This document shows positions 11,865 to 24,328 of a DNA stretch of 64,000 nt, one piece after another; the stretch's first letter is position 1; every line of letters begins with the position of its first letter. The DNA is from Paraphoma chrysanthemicola. Taxonomy: Eukaryota > Ascomycota > Dothideomycetes > Pleosporales > Phaeosphaeriaceae. A program made the position numbers and the translations under genes. The stretch is from contig JAGMWG010000006.1 in assembly GCA_020744225.1 (NCBI GenBank), positions 1,426,001 to 1,490,000 of the forward strand. The letters are read 5' to 3'. The notes beneath the pieces were generated by a model, which saw only the letters and a list, made by a program, of their open reading frames with translations, ran no database searches and was not told where the DNA came from.

Positions 11865-12497
11865 GGCGAACAGTCTCTCGCTGTCTTGGTTTGTAGAGGA
11901 GAAAAGTTCGACGTTCAGATCCTCAAGGCGATGATTGCGACGCTCAGAAGGCCTCGCAAGCTTTTGAGACTCGGGCGGGGCGGCAATCGCGAATCGTCAG
12001 CTTGAGTGTTCATGCGGAGCTCGCCATATTTGCCGAGGTTCGAGTCGTGCACCCCAGCGTCAAACCAATCCTCCACAAGGCAGCTTGGCATTTCCGATCA
12101 CTAATTCAACCACCACACCATGGCTTTCAACATCGGTGATGTGAAGATGCGATATTTGGACCAAGTTGGAGTACAATGTTCCCATTGAGCCAGGCTAATC
12201 GATACTTCGTCAAGCGTCAACACACAAGTGATGAACTCTCCCTCTCCAATCGTAGACAGATATATTTTCTCGTGCTGTCAGCTGTGGCGGGGCAAGATCC
12301 TACAATGGTGTAACGGATGCTTCAATTCGAGATGGATATACTCTCAGTCAATCCTGGGGCTGATCTGCCAATGCAAGAGTCCTGTCTTGGCACTGGCATA
12401 TCGATGAACCTCGTCAGCGGGGGGCCTCAGCCTCGCTCGCATCTTCATCCGAGTCGTGACTATTACTACTTTTGACACCAGTACCTAGCATATCGAC
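11865..12497. other. divergent promoter region between hydratase and membrane-protein gene
   Basis: About 630 bp shared by two divergent genes. A tRNA B-box-like GGTTCGAGTC occurs near 12037 but no tRNA fold surrounds it. Nothing else is recognised. Confidence 0.5.
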
Positions 12498-14134
12498 ATG
12501 GAGTGTGTGTCCATTGGAACAGCGAATCCGGACATTGCTGGTATAGGAGTAAGTCGTGTCCGGCTCTTGATTTCCAAGCGGCGCTTATATATGCCTGCTA
12601 GATACTCGTAGCTTTCGTCATTCAGTCTCTGATTGCCGTGATCGTTTCTGGCTATACCTTCCTCTTGTCTTCTGTAATACAGGAGAGATGGGATCTAGCA
12701 GACCAAAATCAGGGACAGGATACCACTGCCTTCCCTCCCAATACTCCAGAATGGCTCAGCAAATTCAGAGCCACCATGGTCCAATTGTTGAGATACGCTT
12801 CTCAACCAGCTGGCAATTTCTGGCCGTCCGGTAACGCATCAATATCCGAACAAACTCGAAAGGGCTCAGGTCTCTCAAGCCTGCCAGCTTGGTTGATAGG
12901 GAAGCAGCCTGAGCAGCCACGACAACGGACGGAGAAGTCGAAGGTCGAGGAGGAAGACACGCCGACTACACGGCGATTGGAATTGGCTAATCGTATTTTA
13001 CTCGCAGGAAACGATACACAAACCTTCACGGGTACGACCATCCTTCACAACTAGGTTCACACTTACAAATTCAGGTACCGCCCTTCTTATCAGCGCGCTC
13101 GTCCAATCTAACACGCTTTCTCTGTATCACATGCACATCATATACGACACTATAAGCCTCGTCGTGTAGGAATTTATCATCAGGGATAAAAGTGCATTAG
13201 GCTGACATGATTAAGAATTTCGAACTGCGCAGCCAGTATTTGCATATTCGGAGAAGGCAAGAGCAAGGGCTACATCAGGCTGGTCTTGATATCAGTCTGG
13301 GCAGTGCTCTTTGTGGCCTATTTCAGCATCTTTCTAGCGCGGCTAAGTGATTGGGACTTGCAGGTCCCTTTCCACTGCTACAACACCAGCAAAACAGCAT
13401 CAAGTGGCGATCCCCATCCGAACGTTGACTACGCTTATGTCATCGTGACCTTCTTCTTCATTGGTGCGACATTCATATATGCGGTGTCTCTCGCCCTCAG
13501 GACACAATTCCGAACTACTTCTGTCATCAAGAAACTGAACGACTTCGTCGACTCCCGGATCTCCACAAACCCATCGACCTTGTCTCAGAATATCATGTCC
13601 CTCTATTTCGACGTGTTGACGTTGTCACCCTTGCTGGGTGGCCCTGCAACGGAACTTCAGAGATTCATCCTTTCCGTCGCTATGCTGCAATGTCCACTGC
13701 ATATTTACTCCATATTTGCACTACGAGCATCAAACGAAAAGCTTCTGGATGAAGGTAACTCAGAAAGACAATGGGGATTTGGTCAGGTTGCAGCCATGGT
13801 TTTGTTGGGAAACAATATTCTTCAGATCGTGGACGGAATCGCTGGTAGGTCTCCAACAGGCAAATTATATTGACTTACTGACGGAAAAGGTTCCTACGAA
13901 GAATATAGAGCTAGGAAAGCCGCGGAAATAAAGGCACGGCAGGATGAAGAGAGTCCGGCCGGGGAAGAACCAGTCCTGCATGGTGCTGTACAGGTAGAAA
14001 GCGATAAGCCGTTGGCACATAATTCAGGCACCGAGAGCCAGACACAAACTACAGCACGCAATGGCATGTCGTCGATAAGCGTGCCAAGTAGTGGAGGTAA
14101 TGCAACTATTCCTTCAGATGAGGCACGCAGGTAA
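12498..14134 (+). CDS. fungal multi-pass membrane protein, uncharacterised family
   Basis: Model: exons 12498-12548, 12602-13031, 13075-13165, 13216-13844 and 13890-14134, 481 residues. I know the pattern but no function: an N-terminal NPDIAGIG motif directly before TM1, then a loop, then NDTQTFTGTALLISAL at the start of a second hydrophobic region, then YHMHIIYDT and ISNCAA. The third intron was placed between 13166 and 13215 because that acceptor (TTAAG) retains ISNCAASICIFGEG, whereas the next acceptor (CCAG at 13236) drops seven residues. At least five membrane segments follow through about residue 400. The C-terminal 80 residues are polar and charged, likely cytoplasmic. The second segment (NDxQT-TG) is seen in many filamentous-fungal proteins of unknown role. 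No neighbouring gene suggests a pathway. Confidence 0.75.
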
Positions 14135-15221
14135 AGAACGAGTATCGAAAAGAGAGAATTTATAACTGTACACCATTTGAAACATCGATTCGGTTGCAAA
14201 ATGTACTCCCAGATGGCAGAAAAGGATGGTGATAGTATCTTCAGATTGTTTAGAAGCCGTCCCATAACGATTGCATGCGCCACTATTGGGTTTGCGATGA
14301 CGCTAATCTAAGCTTAGCAACCCTCACTCTTCCGATCATGCGAGGTGGGGTCAGCTCGTGATACACTCGTACGATTTGCCGTATAACTGGCTAGGCTGTG
14401 TTGCGTAGAATAGGAGAATTTCTAATAGCCAACGATTGGAGCGGCATCCAAAGCCTCGGATCCTCGCAAGATGGTCCCCGAAGTCGGCCTTGAGTTCGCA
14501 TGTCGAATTGGCGCTGCTGGGTTGAGCATGACGTACGTGGGGCGAGTTACAGGTGTACGATGCTATGTGAATGATGAATCATAATTCCACGTTCAACTGC
14601 TCATATGTACAGATCATCATTTTAATCCCGGCTGATTAACCCCATAGACGATGCGGAATGAACTTATCATAACTATGCATTGCGCAAGTGCTGTGACTGC
14701 TCGAAAGGAACCTTACACTCAGAAACCCAGGCAAGCGAACGCAAATGCTCCGTAACGCACCCCGCGCAATGCAAACTCAATGACCCAACAAATACTAGCG
14801 TAAAGAATCCATGTGCAGTAGTAGAACGTATTAGTGTCATTTCTCGAGCGAATGAGACATGTGGCATTCTGCATGCCAAACGTTCGCCCCAATATGTGGT
14901 AATCAGATCGTGATTCGTGTCATTGTAGACCTCGGGACCGGGACCGGGGACGTCTTGCCCTGCAACTGCCATCGGACAATTTACAGGAAGAGTGGGATCA
15001 TAACCACACCATACGACACCTAGAGGTCGAAACACAATCTGAGGCCTGCGAAGGGTTCGGCATCGGGTATCCAAAGGAAAACTCAAAAGAATGAGGCCAT
15101 CGCGCTGCCGCGTCTCGAGAGCCCACTGGACTCAACCAGTAAGTTCAAACACTTTTGATCGAAAATGTTAAAGAGCTGACTAGGGGGGATGGCAAGTGCG
15201 CAGGTGTAGGCGAGTATTTCA
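14135..15221. other. convergent intergenic stretch
   Basis: About 1.1 kb between the 3' ends of the membrane-protein gene and SCH9. It is likely UTR and spacer. The longest frames (14673-15086 minus) have no motifs and are treated as chance. Confidence 0.5.
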
Positions 15222-18159
15222 CTAGACGTCGAAATTGCCGTGATTGAAGATGTCGTGATCGTGGTTCGAAACGACGCCGGACATTCTATCTCCGCGCCCA
15301 GCTGGTCGATCCCAATCGACCTCGTCCTTCTCGTCCTCATCCATGCGCTCCAGGTTCTCCGGCTGCCTATTGGCGAACTGTTGGTCCAGTGTGCTCTGAT
15401 CTGTGAATGTGAATCCCGCGAAATTTGCTTGCATGGTAGGTGATAGTGGTGTTGATGCGGGATTTACGCCTGACGCCAAAGCAGCGGCACGAGCATTCAA
15501 TGAACCGTTGCCGTTCAGGGCATTCGTAAATTCTGGGTCGAAATTGGAGACATCCAGTTCTCCCTTCAACTTGGGCTTAAAGGGCGGAACGACATTCTTC
15601 TTGTGGAGAGCATCCCAGTCGATGTCAGCAAAGAAAGGGTGAGCCTTGAGTTCTTCGGCATCTCGAGTCGCACCGAGCCTGTGCTTGGGGTTCCTGTTCA
15701 AAAGACCCTTGACGAAATTGCGCCCTTCGGTGCTAAGAGCGTCTCGCGGAAATCGGACTTTGCCAAATGCAATGTTCTTGTACATCTGCTGTGTGTCCTC
15801 CGCATAAAAGGGGCTCCAGCCGCAGCACATCTCGAAGACTAGCACGCCCAGAGACCAGAAGTCGACCATTTTGGTGTAGCCGTGCTCGTCAAGTAGAACC
15901 TCGGGAGCTAGGTACTCTGTGGTGCCACAAAATGTGTTCGTGGTAGCGTTCTCCGTAAGATTGGCTTTAGAAAGACCAAAGTCGCAGAGGGCAATATGAC
16001 CGTTTGCATCCAGCAGAATGTTCTCGGGCTTCAAATCTCGATACACAATATTGTGTTCATGGAGGTGTTGCAATGCGAGAATGAGTTCGGCGATGTAGAA
16101 TTTGGCACGAGCTTCCTGAAATCGGCCTTCTCTTTGAAGATGCCAAAAGAGCTCACCTCCAGACATGTAGTCGGTGACCAGATAGAGATCAGACGGCGTC
16201 TGAAACGAAAACTTGAGACCGACGATGAAGGGTGACTCAGCCATGGCAGTCCGCACAAGGATGTTGCGCTCTCCCAAGGTATGTGCCACCTCTTTCTTCT
16301 GCACGATCACTTTCTTCGACAGAACCTTCATGGCGTATATCCGACGGGTGTCTCGCTTTCGTACTTGGAACACCTGTCCGAAGGTACCCTTGCCAATAAG
16401 TTTGAGAATCTCAAAGTCTTCGGGGCCATAGTGCTTCTTATCAGTCTTGCGGAAGTTCAGCTTGAGGTGAATCTCGCCTGTGACTTGTTCTCCATCACCA
16501 TCCCTCGATTCTAGCGCAAACCACCCGTCGTAGGGCGTCTCGTACTCGATCAGATTGGGGCAGAACCGGACGTGGCCGAGGAAAGCCTCGCCGTTCGATC
16601 GATCGTACACTGACACGTCAATCTCGGCGTGGTCACCTACGACATCACTATGCAATCGTTAATGTTTTGCTGGTCAGCGGGCAATGCAGACACGTACAAG
16701 ATGGCCTCATGCTCCCACTTCGGGCTGGTCACTTCTTCAAATGTACCGTTCTCGCGAGGATCTGAGCTGTGGCCGCTGTTGCTACTTTGCCGACTGCGCA
16801 TGGGAATAGCCATGGGCCGGCCCATCTCGCTCTCGGTCCGCTTCATCTGCATGGCGGCAGGACGACCTTTCTTCGCCTCATCGTGCCGCGGGCCGTCGGA
16901 GATGTACTCAGCCCACTGGAACTGGCAGACCACATAAGGATCTACGCTTGGCCGCAGCCCACGACCCTCTGAGATGGTGACGGCAAGCTTCCCCTTGGGT
17001 GGGCCAACAACGGGGCTGCTCTTGCTCTCCTTGGACTTGTCCGAGGCGTTGGAGGTCCGCGACAAGCTCGAGGGCTTGGGCTTGCTCTCGTGCGAGCGGG
17101 TACGGGGGGTTTGAGGGGGCGTGGCCTGATTTGCGGGTGGCGCGAAAGCGCCTTCTGTTAGCTTCTCCGATTCACCAGTCAACTGCGAGGTTGAAGGGGC
17201 GCGCGAAGAGGCACTGGGAGTAGGGCTGGGCAGCATGTTGGGGCGCGAGGGTGGCTCTTTCTCTTCTTCTTGGACAGACTCAGGGCGTTCTGGGGCAGAG
17301 GATGAGGCAGGTGCGGGGGAGGGGTTGACGGCCGACGACTTCCTCCGGGGCATGAGAGAATCACGAACCTGGCCAAAGTAACTGTGCAGAATACCCGGCA
17401 GTCGCTTGTCGGTCGGGTCGGGGCGCGGCGTCGTGGCACCAGGCGGCGTGCTGCTGGTGGAGCCGATCTGGTCGTGGGCGTCGTCGTCGTTGGTGGCTCT
17501 GTGTGGGGTTAGCAGCGCGGTCGGCGGCATTGTGGCGGTGCGGGCGGGCGCCGAGCGGGTGAGGTGCGGGAGGGAGGGAGGAAGGAAGGAAGGGTGCAGT
17601 GGTGAGAATGAGTAAGACCGAGCAGCGCTGAGGTGGTGTGCAACCTGAGGCCCGTCGGGCTGGCGGCGGCTGCGTCTGCGTCCCACAGCACAGCAGTGTG
17701 GTGCTAACATAAGCGACGCTTGCTCACCACGGCCGGCGCGCACCACCGTCTGCCCGCACGAACACCAAGACTCGAAAGTGCGAGTGCTTACCTCTGCATC
17801 ATGGCCTGGCGCAGCAGGTCGGCAGCGCCAGAAGAGGTGGCGCCGTTGGAGGTAGTCATCTTGGGCGACTGCCAGTAGGTGGGGAGCCCGCTGTTGCGGA
17901 CGTTGAGGTTGGAGAGGGTTGGGATGGCACTGCTCGATTTGGAGGCGAGATGGCGGGGGCGGATGGTCGACGAGCTGTCGGAGGCGCGAGAGACTAGGGC
18001 GGGTCGCTTGGGCGTCTTGGGGCGACCATCGACGGCGGGCGTGGACGCAATGGTGCTGGCGGCGTCGAGATTATCGCGACTGCTGGGCTCGGTGGTGGCA
18101 GTCTGCGGGCGAGGTGGGAACGTGAAAGTCGGGAGGGCCGCTGGCGGGCGTGAAGTCAT
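15222..18159 (-). CDS. SCH9: AGC protein kinase with C2 domain, SCH9 type
   Basis: Model: exons 18159-17792, 17498-16698 and 16647-15222, 864 residues. About residues 1-290 are disordered and Ser/Pro-rich. A C2 domain runs from about 293 (KLAVTISEGRGLRPS) to 455, interrupted by a low-complexity insert. The kinase domain starts near 468 (FEILKLIGKGTFGQV), with the catalytic YRDLKPEN, the DFG motif, and the activation-loop Thr in TNTFCGTTEYLAPE. The AGC C-tail shows a turn-motif region (STPLSPTM) and the hydrophobic motif FAGFTF, followed by about 55 more residues. In yeast Sch9 is the TORC1-regulated kinase for growth, stress and lifespan, activated at the activation loop and hydrophobic motif. 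The first intron (293 nt) is unusually long. An in-frame Met eight codons upstream is possible; I chose MTSRPP because the extra codons look like leader. Confidence 0.93.
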
Positions 18160-19288
18160 AATACCTAATAGTCGAGCACGCAAATGTGGCTCGCAGCTCC
18201 GGGCGGCGTCGACTTAGCCCTGACTCGGCGCGGTATCTTCTGTAATGAGGAAAACTCTTCTATCGGGCCTTGCCTGTGCGTGATGCAGGCGGTGAAAAGC
18301 GGTACGCGGGCGGTACTTGCAATGGTACTTCGTCCTGCGACCCCAGAGTGGGATGCACTGAGCAGCGCGCCGGGCGTCGTCTGCTTTAGATAGATAGACA
18401 GCCAGGCGTGGGACAGGTCAGGGCAGGACAATGGCAATCGCAGCACCCTTCACGCGACCAGGCACTCGCAGAGGCACTGGCAGAGGCAGCTGCACTCGCC
18501 GCTTGACATTCACAGCCTGTGGAGCCCGTCTCCCTATCCCGAGGGCACCATTTGCTCGCTGTCCCGGCTTTTCACCGCCACTGTCATCTATCGCGTCTGT
18601 GCTCGGCGACGAGCAGCTCAACCGGCCGCGAGAATGCCATGCTCAGCGCCAAGCCGTCACGCACGCTGACGTCTATCCCCACTGCTGCTGGTTGCGCAAC
18701 GAGCTTGCAATGGATCCGCATCTTGCTGTCCCTGGCTAGGATCTCGGACACAGCTGCCCTCGGCCAATCACTGCCGCCACACGCCCGTGGGACGTGGGCC
18801 ATGATGCCTTCTCATCAGCCACGGAGATTGGCTTGCTGAAGGCAATCTGCTGCTGCATGCTGCGAGCTGCTGTTTCGGCTTGTTTGAAGAAACCACGCAG
18901 CGGTCCACCGACGCGGCTCCGCAGGGTGTGTCCATGTGCCGCTACCGTTGCCCGACAGCGCGGCGCAGATGGTGCCCGCGAGCCAGAATCCTGACATCTG
19001 GGATGCACAGAGGATGAAACACGGCGAGCAGCTGACTCCGCCGAGAGCGTGCTGTGACTTGGACGTCAACGTGAACGTGACTGGACTGCATTCCGGGCCT
19101 TCATTCTCCTCCAGCGTCAGGCTACCTCGCGCATCATTCACAGCGCGCAAGCAGTTCATGACACCAGCCAGGCACGTGATGTGGGGGCGATCGGACCGCC
19201 GAGCGCCTTCTTTATGCTTTTAAGCCAGGCGCTGCCTTAATAGGCACGTCTCAGCACGAAACCACCCCAACTTGCGCACTCGCCCGTC
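18160..19288. other. divergent promoter region between SCH9 and NC2-beta genes
   Basis: About 1.1 kb, GC-rich near 18400-19200. It should hold the SCH9 leader and both promoters. Several short frames overlap on both strands but none has a motif. Confidence 0.5.
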
Positions 19289-19817
19289 ATGTCCGACCGC
19301 GAGTTTGGCGGCAACGACGACTTGTCGCTGCCGAAAGGTATGCAGAGCTCGCGCAATCCAAGACTGCAGGCAGCTAACCGCGTGCAGCGACTGTGCAAAA
19401 GATTGTGCAGGACATCCTCGCCAGCGAGCCTGGCATGACCTTTGCTAAGGACTCACGCGACCTCCTTATCGAGTGCTGCGTCGAGTTCATTACCCTCATC
19501 TCCTCCGAAGCCAACGAGATTGCCGAAAAGGATGCGAAGAAGACCATCGCATGCGAGCACGTCAAAGCAGCGCTGGAGGAGCTTGACTTTGGCGACTATG
19601 TCCCAGCGATTCTCGATGTCGCGCAGGACTACAAAAAGACGCAACAGGTATATCCAGCTCTGGGAATCAGACGCGCCCGCCTACTAACACCCAACAGAAC
19701 CGCGAGAAGAAGCAAACCAAGATCGAGCAAAGTGGCATGACGGAAGAAGAGCTCATCCGCGCGCAGGAAGAGCTGTTCAAATCGGCAACGAACAAGTTTA
19801 ACGCAGCGCCACAATGA
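19289..19817 (+). CDS. NCB2: negative cofactor 2 beta subunit (NC2-beta/DR1), histone-fold transcription repressor
   Basis: Model: exons 19289-19337, 19388-19647 and 19698-19817, 142 residues. The body is one histone fold: LPKATVQKIVQDILASEPGMTFAKDSRDLLIECCVEFITLISSEANEIAEKDAKKTIACEHVKAALEELDF, given here in parts as LPKATVQKIV, the SRDLLIECCVEFI helix and the KKTIACEHVKAAL helix. This matches DR1/Ydr1 in length and order. The protein pairs with NC2-alpha, binds TBP on promoters and blocks or tunes initiation by RNA polymerase II. Both introns are 50 nt with clear branch points. The C-terminus is charged, with a KKQTKIEQSGMTEEEL stretch. It is followed in the same direction by DID2 after 443 bp. 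Confidence 0.92.
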
Positions 19818-20260
19818 AGACGAGCTCTGTATGGTATTCATGTGGGAACATTCGCGCGGCGTTGGGATAGCGACTACGGCGGTCATACGATGGCGTTTGG
19901 GATAGATGGGGACACAGGCACATGGCTCTCAATGCGATGGTCTTCCTACGCTTGCACCTCGGAGGAACAGCATTTCAGCGAGCATACAGGAGCCTCATGG
20001 ATAGCGCTCATGATGTTCAATAGTATCCTGCACCAATCAGAATATGATTGAACGGAACGAATGTCTTTACTCATGCTTTGTGGTTGTGAATGTCCACCCA
20101 AGAAATGCCTGCATTAGTGCCGTTTGGCAGCCAGTGACGTCTTAGGCCAGGCTGATGGCCCCGCCAACCCCGGAAATCAGCCGCATCCCACCTACTGCCT
20201 GCTCTTGCTGCACAACACTTCTCAACGCGCCACAGCCGATCATACACAACCGCAATCAAC
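19818..20260. other. spacer between NC2-beta and DID2
   Basis: Terminator of the upstream gene and promoter of DID2. No features are recognised. Confidence 0.5.
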
Positions 20261-21020
20261 ATGTCGGGTCTCGAGAATGCCCTCTTCAACCTCAAGGTAA
20301 GAGCGCGAGATCCTTGCGCCAGACTACACTGACTCCGGCAGTTTACGGCGAAGTCGCTGAACAGGCAAGCGCTCAAGGCTGGGAAGGAAGAGCAGGCGGA
20401 GAAGTCGAAGCTCGAAAAGGTATTCATTCTCTGCTCATCGAAGGGAAGAGTGCAGGCTGACACGGAGAACCGCAGGCTATGAAGCAAGGCCATGGCGACA
20501 TCGCCCGCATATATGCCCAGAATGCTGTGCGCAAGCAGAACGAGAAGCTCAATCTCCTACAGCTGTCCTCGCGCGTCGATGCCGTCGCCGGCCGAGTACA
20601 AACTGCCGTCACGATGCGCCAGATCACAGGCAACATGATGAAGGTCAACCGCAGTCTGGATGTGGCTATGAAGTCGATGAGTCCAGAACGGGTACGCATG
20701 ACGGCCCTACTTCTACACACAATATCGAGTAACTGCATGTTCTAACTCACACATAGATCGCCTCCGTCATGGTCGACTTTGAGAAGCAGTTTGAAAACGT
20801 CGATTCCGCAACCGAGCTGTACCAGGACATCACATCGTCCGCAACCGCGGTTGGCACACCACAAGAAGATGTCGACCGCCTCATGGCACAAGCTGCAGAC
20901 AAGGCCGGCGTCGACCTCCAGCAAGATCTCCAGGAAGCCACACCTGCCAAGACCAAGGTTGGGCCGACGGAACAGGAAGAGGAGGCGTTCACGGAGAGAC
21001 TACGAGCGTTGAGGAACTAG
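20261..21020 (+). CDS. DID2: ESCRT-III-associated protein DID2/CHMP1
   Basis: Model: exons 20261-20296, 20342-20419, 20476-20691 and 20757-21020, 197 residues. The layout is Snf7-like: a basic N-terminal helix (MSGLENALFNLKFTAKSL), long charged helices containing IARIYAQNAVRKQNEKLNLL and MKVNRSLDVAMKSMSPERI, an acidic C-terminal half, and a terminal MIT-interacting motif in EEAFTERLRALRN. In yeast Did2 links ESCRT-III to the Vps4 ATPase and helps disassembly at endosomes. The exon phases are all zero, so an exon skip would not shift frame. Length agrees with yeast Did2 (about 200 aa). Confidence 0.92.
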
Positions 21021-21938
21021 GGCTATTGCATGCTATCTTGATGATATAGATTCCTTTAGTGTGCCGTGGAGTTATGGGCGCAACATGGGGTTCTTGTTAC
21101 ACGACGAGGCTGATCTGACTATGCTATGACTGCCTTTTCTTGCAAAAGGCCCGAGGCTCCAAACAGCCTGATACGCCATTTCATTTTGCTTAGGAATCAC
21201 ATACTTTTCTACCTGTATCTATCGCCATCAATTTTTCGAAGGCTTACTTACCTCCATGACCCTCATCCACATAAGCCAATCTGTGGGTTAGACCTGTTTA
21301 ATACGACCACAGGCGAAAGTCTCCACTAGGTCCCGTCTGCGACCAACACGCTAAGCATTCGACTGGCGTATTGCTGGTCAGACGGGTCACCACTGACGAG
21401 TACCTGCTGTTCTATGGTCTTGCCTTGTTTTTGCATCTTGAACCTAATTAAGACTGGGAATGAGGAAGGCTGGGCAGGTACACGAGGATCTTGTGATTAT
21501 ATGCGAGCGACTTTGAGATGATTCCATGATCATGTACCAGCGGTGCTTAATCTATCAAGCTATGTTTCATATACATCCTCGTCAAACGCTCGTCTTCGCA
21601 CGGCCTCAAATACTCGTCTGTTCCTAGCTTCGATATATACAAATCATCTTGGTTGGCTCCTCGTGCGCCAATCTCGCTCCAAAAGCGTACCTATCGTTTC
21701 CAACAGAACAAATCAGTGAACAAGAATGAAAGCCTATAGTGGCATGCAATAAGCAATGGAATCGCAAGAATGCTGGAAATACTGTGGAAGTCGTGTCGAG
21801 CCAAAAAGAAAACGCCAGGGACGCCAAACAGGTTTATGCCAGACTCCTGTACTAGCCAATACGAAGAAGATTATAATCAAAACATATAACTTGTAAATCG
21901 TGCCATGAAACGGCGCGCGTCGAATGCAGACTAGAAAT
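21021..21938. other. convergent intergenic stretch, AT-richer
   Basis: About 0.9 kb between the 3' ends of DID2 and the next minus-strand gene. It is AT-richer than neighbouring coding DNA and has no supported gene. Confidence 0.5.
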
Positions 21939-24328
21939 TCACTTGAACATCCACTGGCAGTGACATGCATCACTGGGATCGCTTCTTTCAAATAGTCCAA
22001 CCTCACGCTTCGCATTACCCGTCGGCGTTGCTCGAGCCTGGAAGTACTTTTCATAGCTAGGATCGACTTCCTGCAAAAGAATCTTCTTCGGGCCATCGTT
22101 GCCATTGAGTGCGGGCGCAATCCGGCCATTGTCGAGCAGGACCATTTGCTGGCAATATGGTTGCGGCGAGTTGGGCAAGCGGCGTTCTTCAATCTTGACA
22201 ATTCGAGGGTAGGGTGGTATCCTTGGAGGCAGAGAGGCGTCAGATTGCGCATCTCTGCGCACGGCTGGGGGCGGTGTAGGCGTGGCTCCGGAAGGACTGT
22301 TGCTTCCAGTCAAGCTGGCCGGTGCCGCTGATGAAGCTGTTGCAAGAAACCCTGCCAAATCGTACGATGCCGAAGGCGAACCACTTGGTGCGTTGGTCGG
22401 GAAAGCGGTATAGGAGGCTGCCGTCGAATTGTCATCGACATAAATGTACCCCTCAATGTATGTGCTGTTCCAGAAGCAATACCAAGGATAATCACCAGGT
22501 CTTACTTGAAATCTTTGGCGGAAGTCTTGGCGTTTCATCTTGTTGGTGAATAAGTTCAATTCCTCAGGCCTCAAGATGACGAGTTTGTCGTAGCGATCTG
22601 CAAAGTGGTACGCTGGGCCATAGGCCTTGTAGTCCAAGTCTGAAACAAGTTGCATTGTTTGCAAGTTAAGAGTCGGCGGTTGCAGACCGTAGAGGATGGC
22701 TCCGTCGGGCACGGATCCGCCTGCCTTCATGGACGCAAGCTGGCAAGGGCCGACGTTGGTCGATGTATTATTGATGGTAATGAGCAGAGGCGCAAAGGTC
22801 AGTTTGCACGACCATGCCGAGTATTGGCTCGCTTGCGTGAGACAACCAGGATTGCTTTCTTGGGGTATTCCCAATGGCAAGGAAAATGCTCCAGTCGGTA
22901 GCGGGCTGATGCCTGCTGGCGTCGAAATCGGTACTGCATCAAATAATGAACCGTGTGAGCCAGTAACTTGTGGTAGTCTGGCGGACGTTAGCTCAATTCA
23001 GTCATCAAAACATACGGATGCACCTACGGTTCATCTTGAGGTCTGCCATGGTTGCTGTCTTTGTCCTTATCTTTCTGGTGCTTCTTGGCGACAACGGTGC
23101 CAATGGCTGCTCCAAGAGCGATAGCAAAAACGATCAAGAGAACAAGAACCACGACAACAACGCTCATGGGGATCTTGCCCCACAATCTCTTTTCTCGCCA
23201 CCGCTTCTTGCCCTCCCCAGGTTCCTCCTTCTCCGAGAAACTTTGCTCTGTGGTCAGCAACGACGCAGACGACGAGTCAGTAGGCTCAGCAGGCACTTGG
23301 GGTGCATTGTACGCAGATGTGACCGGTGCCACATTTCCCGTTTGCGTCTCTGGTCGCTGTGGTGGAAGTCGCGCAGGTGTGACAGGTGGCAGTAGTGGTG
23401 CGGAGGGGAGTGCTGGTGCCGAAAACGACGTTGTACTGAGCGGTGATACGGGCGAGACGGGGGTGTTGAAGGGGTCCTCTGAGTCCATGATGGTGTTGGG
23501 CGCCGGGAGCACACGGGATGCGCTCGCCTCTGCAGCGAGCGACGCTTTGGTCGGCCCCTCTTCTGGAAATCTCGAGTACGGCGGAAGCTGCTCGGTGTGT
23601 CCGTCTGGCCCGATGATGTCCTGCTCTTCACCGTCGGGGCCCAGCACTCGGTGGTAGCCCGCTGCAAGGCCAGGAAAGCCGAGGGGAATGGCCGTCTGGA
23701 TCGGAGGCACTGGCGGGTGCGCAGGGCCTGCTTCGGGCTCCTCGTGCAGCTCCTCGTCCAGACCGCTCTGCGAGTACATGGCATAGGGATGTGTTGGTCG
23801 CTGGAGCGACATGGGACGGTGCGCCTGGCGCTCTGTGGAGGTGGAGGTAGTCGCAACACTCGGCGGGCGCGCCATTGTGTTCTGCGGGTACATGCCGTAC
23901 GGGTGGCTGGGCCCAGTCTCGAAGGGATTGTCGCCATTTGACGTCGTGGCAAAGGAGCCAGTCGAGCTCACGGATGCGCGATGTGCGAGGGGCGAGGACG
24001 AGCTGGGCTCGCGGTGGTGCATGGCAGACGGTCCGCCGTCGTGGGCCATCTGATCCCGCGTCTTCGCTGTGCTGTTGCGCGTCGCCATGCGCCGCAGATG
24101 GCTGTCGGGCGGCTTCGAGGTCGATGTGTGCCGCTGCATGGCCTCGCTCCGGTCGTGGTCCTGTCCATGGCCAGCCCAGCCCTCGCTCACATTGGCCGGG
24201 CGGAAGCCGTCTGAGACGGAGGGCATGAAGTCGTCCTCGTCCGGCTCGATCTCGAAATCGTCGTCAAAGACATCGGTGCTGCCGGGCCGCTGCGATGGCG
24301 CGTCGTCGTCGCTGTTGCGTCGCTCCAT
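21939..24328 (-). CDS. single-pass membrane protein with long disordered N-terminus, unknown function
   Basis: Model: exons 24328-23028 and 22977-21939, 779 residues. Residues 1-390 are disordered and rich in Ser, Pro, His and Met (several HPYxMY repeats, GPSHPYGMYPQ and PTHPYAMYSQ). One strong membrane segment follows near 395-422 (IPMSVVVVVLVLLIVFAIAL), with basic residues on both sides (KKRWREKRLWGK before, VAKKHQKDKDKD after). The C-terminal 350 residues contain several cysteines (NPGCLTQASQ, WSCKLTF, GPCQLAS, YPWYCFWN, PQPYCQQM, ACHCQWMFK) and NxT/S sites, which suggests a folded, disulphide-bonded, extracellular domain. I recognise it as a conserved fungal family without a known role. 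The start was set at MERRNSDDD, the first Met with acidic sequence typical of this family; upstream in-frame sequence is GC-rich leader. Confidence 0.8.

Noticed and set aside
12030..12060. tRNA B-box-like GGTTCGAGTC
   Set aside because: No A-box at proper distance and no cloverleaf pairing.
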